Below are positions 63,789 to 64,000 of a DNA stretch of 64,000 nucleotides, in pieces (position 1 is the first letter of the stretch; every line of letters begins with the position of its first letter). Location of the stretch: the NCBI GenBank assembly GCA_029204225.1, contig CM055108.1:23966749-24030748 (forward strand), given 5' to 3'. The position numbers and the translations under genes were made by a program. Source of the stretch: Diphasiastrum complanatum. Lineage: Eukaryota; Streptophyta; Lycopodiopsida; Lycopodiales; Lycopodiaceae. The notes beneath the pieces are model-generated. The model saw nothing but the letters and a program-made list of their open reading frames with translations, was not told the DNA's origin and made no database searches.

Positions 63789-63927
63789 AAGTGCGCAATT
63801 CTCATCTGATCGGGTTATTACCCAAGCCCAATGCACATTTCAAAGAGGAAGGAGAGAGCTATGCAACTAAAGAGTCAGCACTTTATTCCATGGTATATCT
63901 TGAAAATGATTTCAAGCCTGGATATAC
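63789..63927 (+). CDS. Third exon of the right-edge gene (139 nt)
   Basis: Acceptor CTTCATTTCAG (an alternative, TTCCAG at 63770, keeps the same frame and adds six residues) and a consensus donor GTAAGTAAG. Encodes VRNSHLIGLLPKPNAHFKEE then GESYATKESALYSMVYLEND and FKPGY. The gene continues beyond the window. Function unknown; nothing here allows a name. Confidence 0.65.
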
Positions 63928-64000
63928 GTAAGTAAGGAAGAACAGCAGTGCATTGATTCTTGAACACAACGAAACAAAGGAAGAGAAGATAGTCGCTTGC

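Overview
This is nuclear DNA of a land plant with a large, retrotransposon-filled genome. Copia elements with PBSs complementary to plant initiator-Met tRNA, Gypsy, LINE, hAT and tRNA-derived SINE remnants are all present. Two host genes are broken into short exons separated by introns of up to 25 kb. The very long introns and a Penelope/TERT-like reverse transcriptase are compatible with a fern or other non-angiosperm, but this is inference only.

Host genes. (1) The accessory subunit of mitochondrial complex I, NDUFA12 (B17.2), is on the minus strand. Four exons are seen: a 27-nt micro-exon (57983-58009), 55069-55163, 54641-54750 and the last coding exon 29498-29647. All phases agree. The third intron seen is 24,993 bp and contains most of the centre of the window; the first exon(s) are not found. 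(2) Three phase-compatible exons of an unrecognised plus-strand gene lie at the right edge (63.39-63.93 kb). (3) A possible unrecognised minus-strand exon is at 2509-2768.

Layout. 0-2.5 kb: LINE copy with GA/CT tracts. 2.5-8.7 kb: mostly unannotatable, with one possible exon and strikingly perfect GC-rich palindromes. 8.7-18.7 kb: nested Copia elements ('alpha', 'A', 'B'), a Gypsy gag-integrase fusion remnant and a 51-bp-arm hairpin. 18.8-22.9 kb: Copia 'C' with both LTRs but no reverse transcriptase. 23.2-24.8 kb: a spliced, decayed gene resembling a beta-class DNA amino-methyltransferase. 24.8-29.3 kb: AT-rich, with two SINE copies and tandem duplications. 29.5-54.6 kb (the NDUFA12 giant intron): LINE, an internally inverted RT element ending near a CT tract, a DUF659/hAT transposase gene split by Copia 'G' with 5-bp target duplication, Copia 'H' nested in G (in-frame gag-integrase fusion plus a duplicated linker), a tRNA-like sequence, a Gypsy integrase with duplicated segment, and Copia 'I'. 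54.6-64 kb: remaining NDUFA12 exons, Copia 'F', two LINE copies, and the right-edge gene.

Almost every mobile element is broken by stops, frameshifts or deletions. The elements form a clear order of insertion, and several show deletions that join gag directly to integrase or remove RT. Similarity statements come from recognising motifs by eye; no database search was run.
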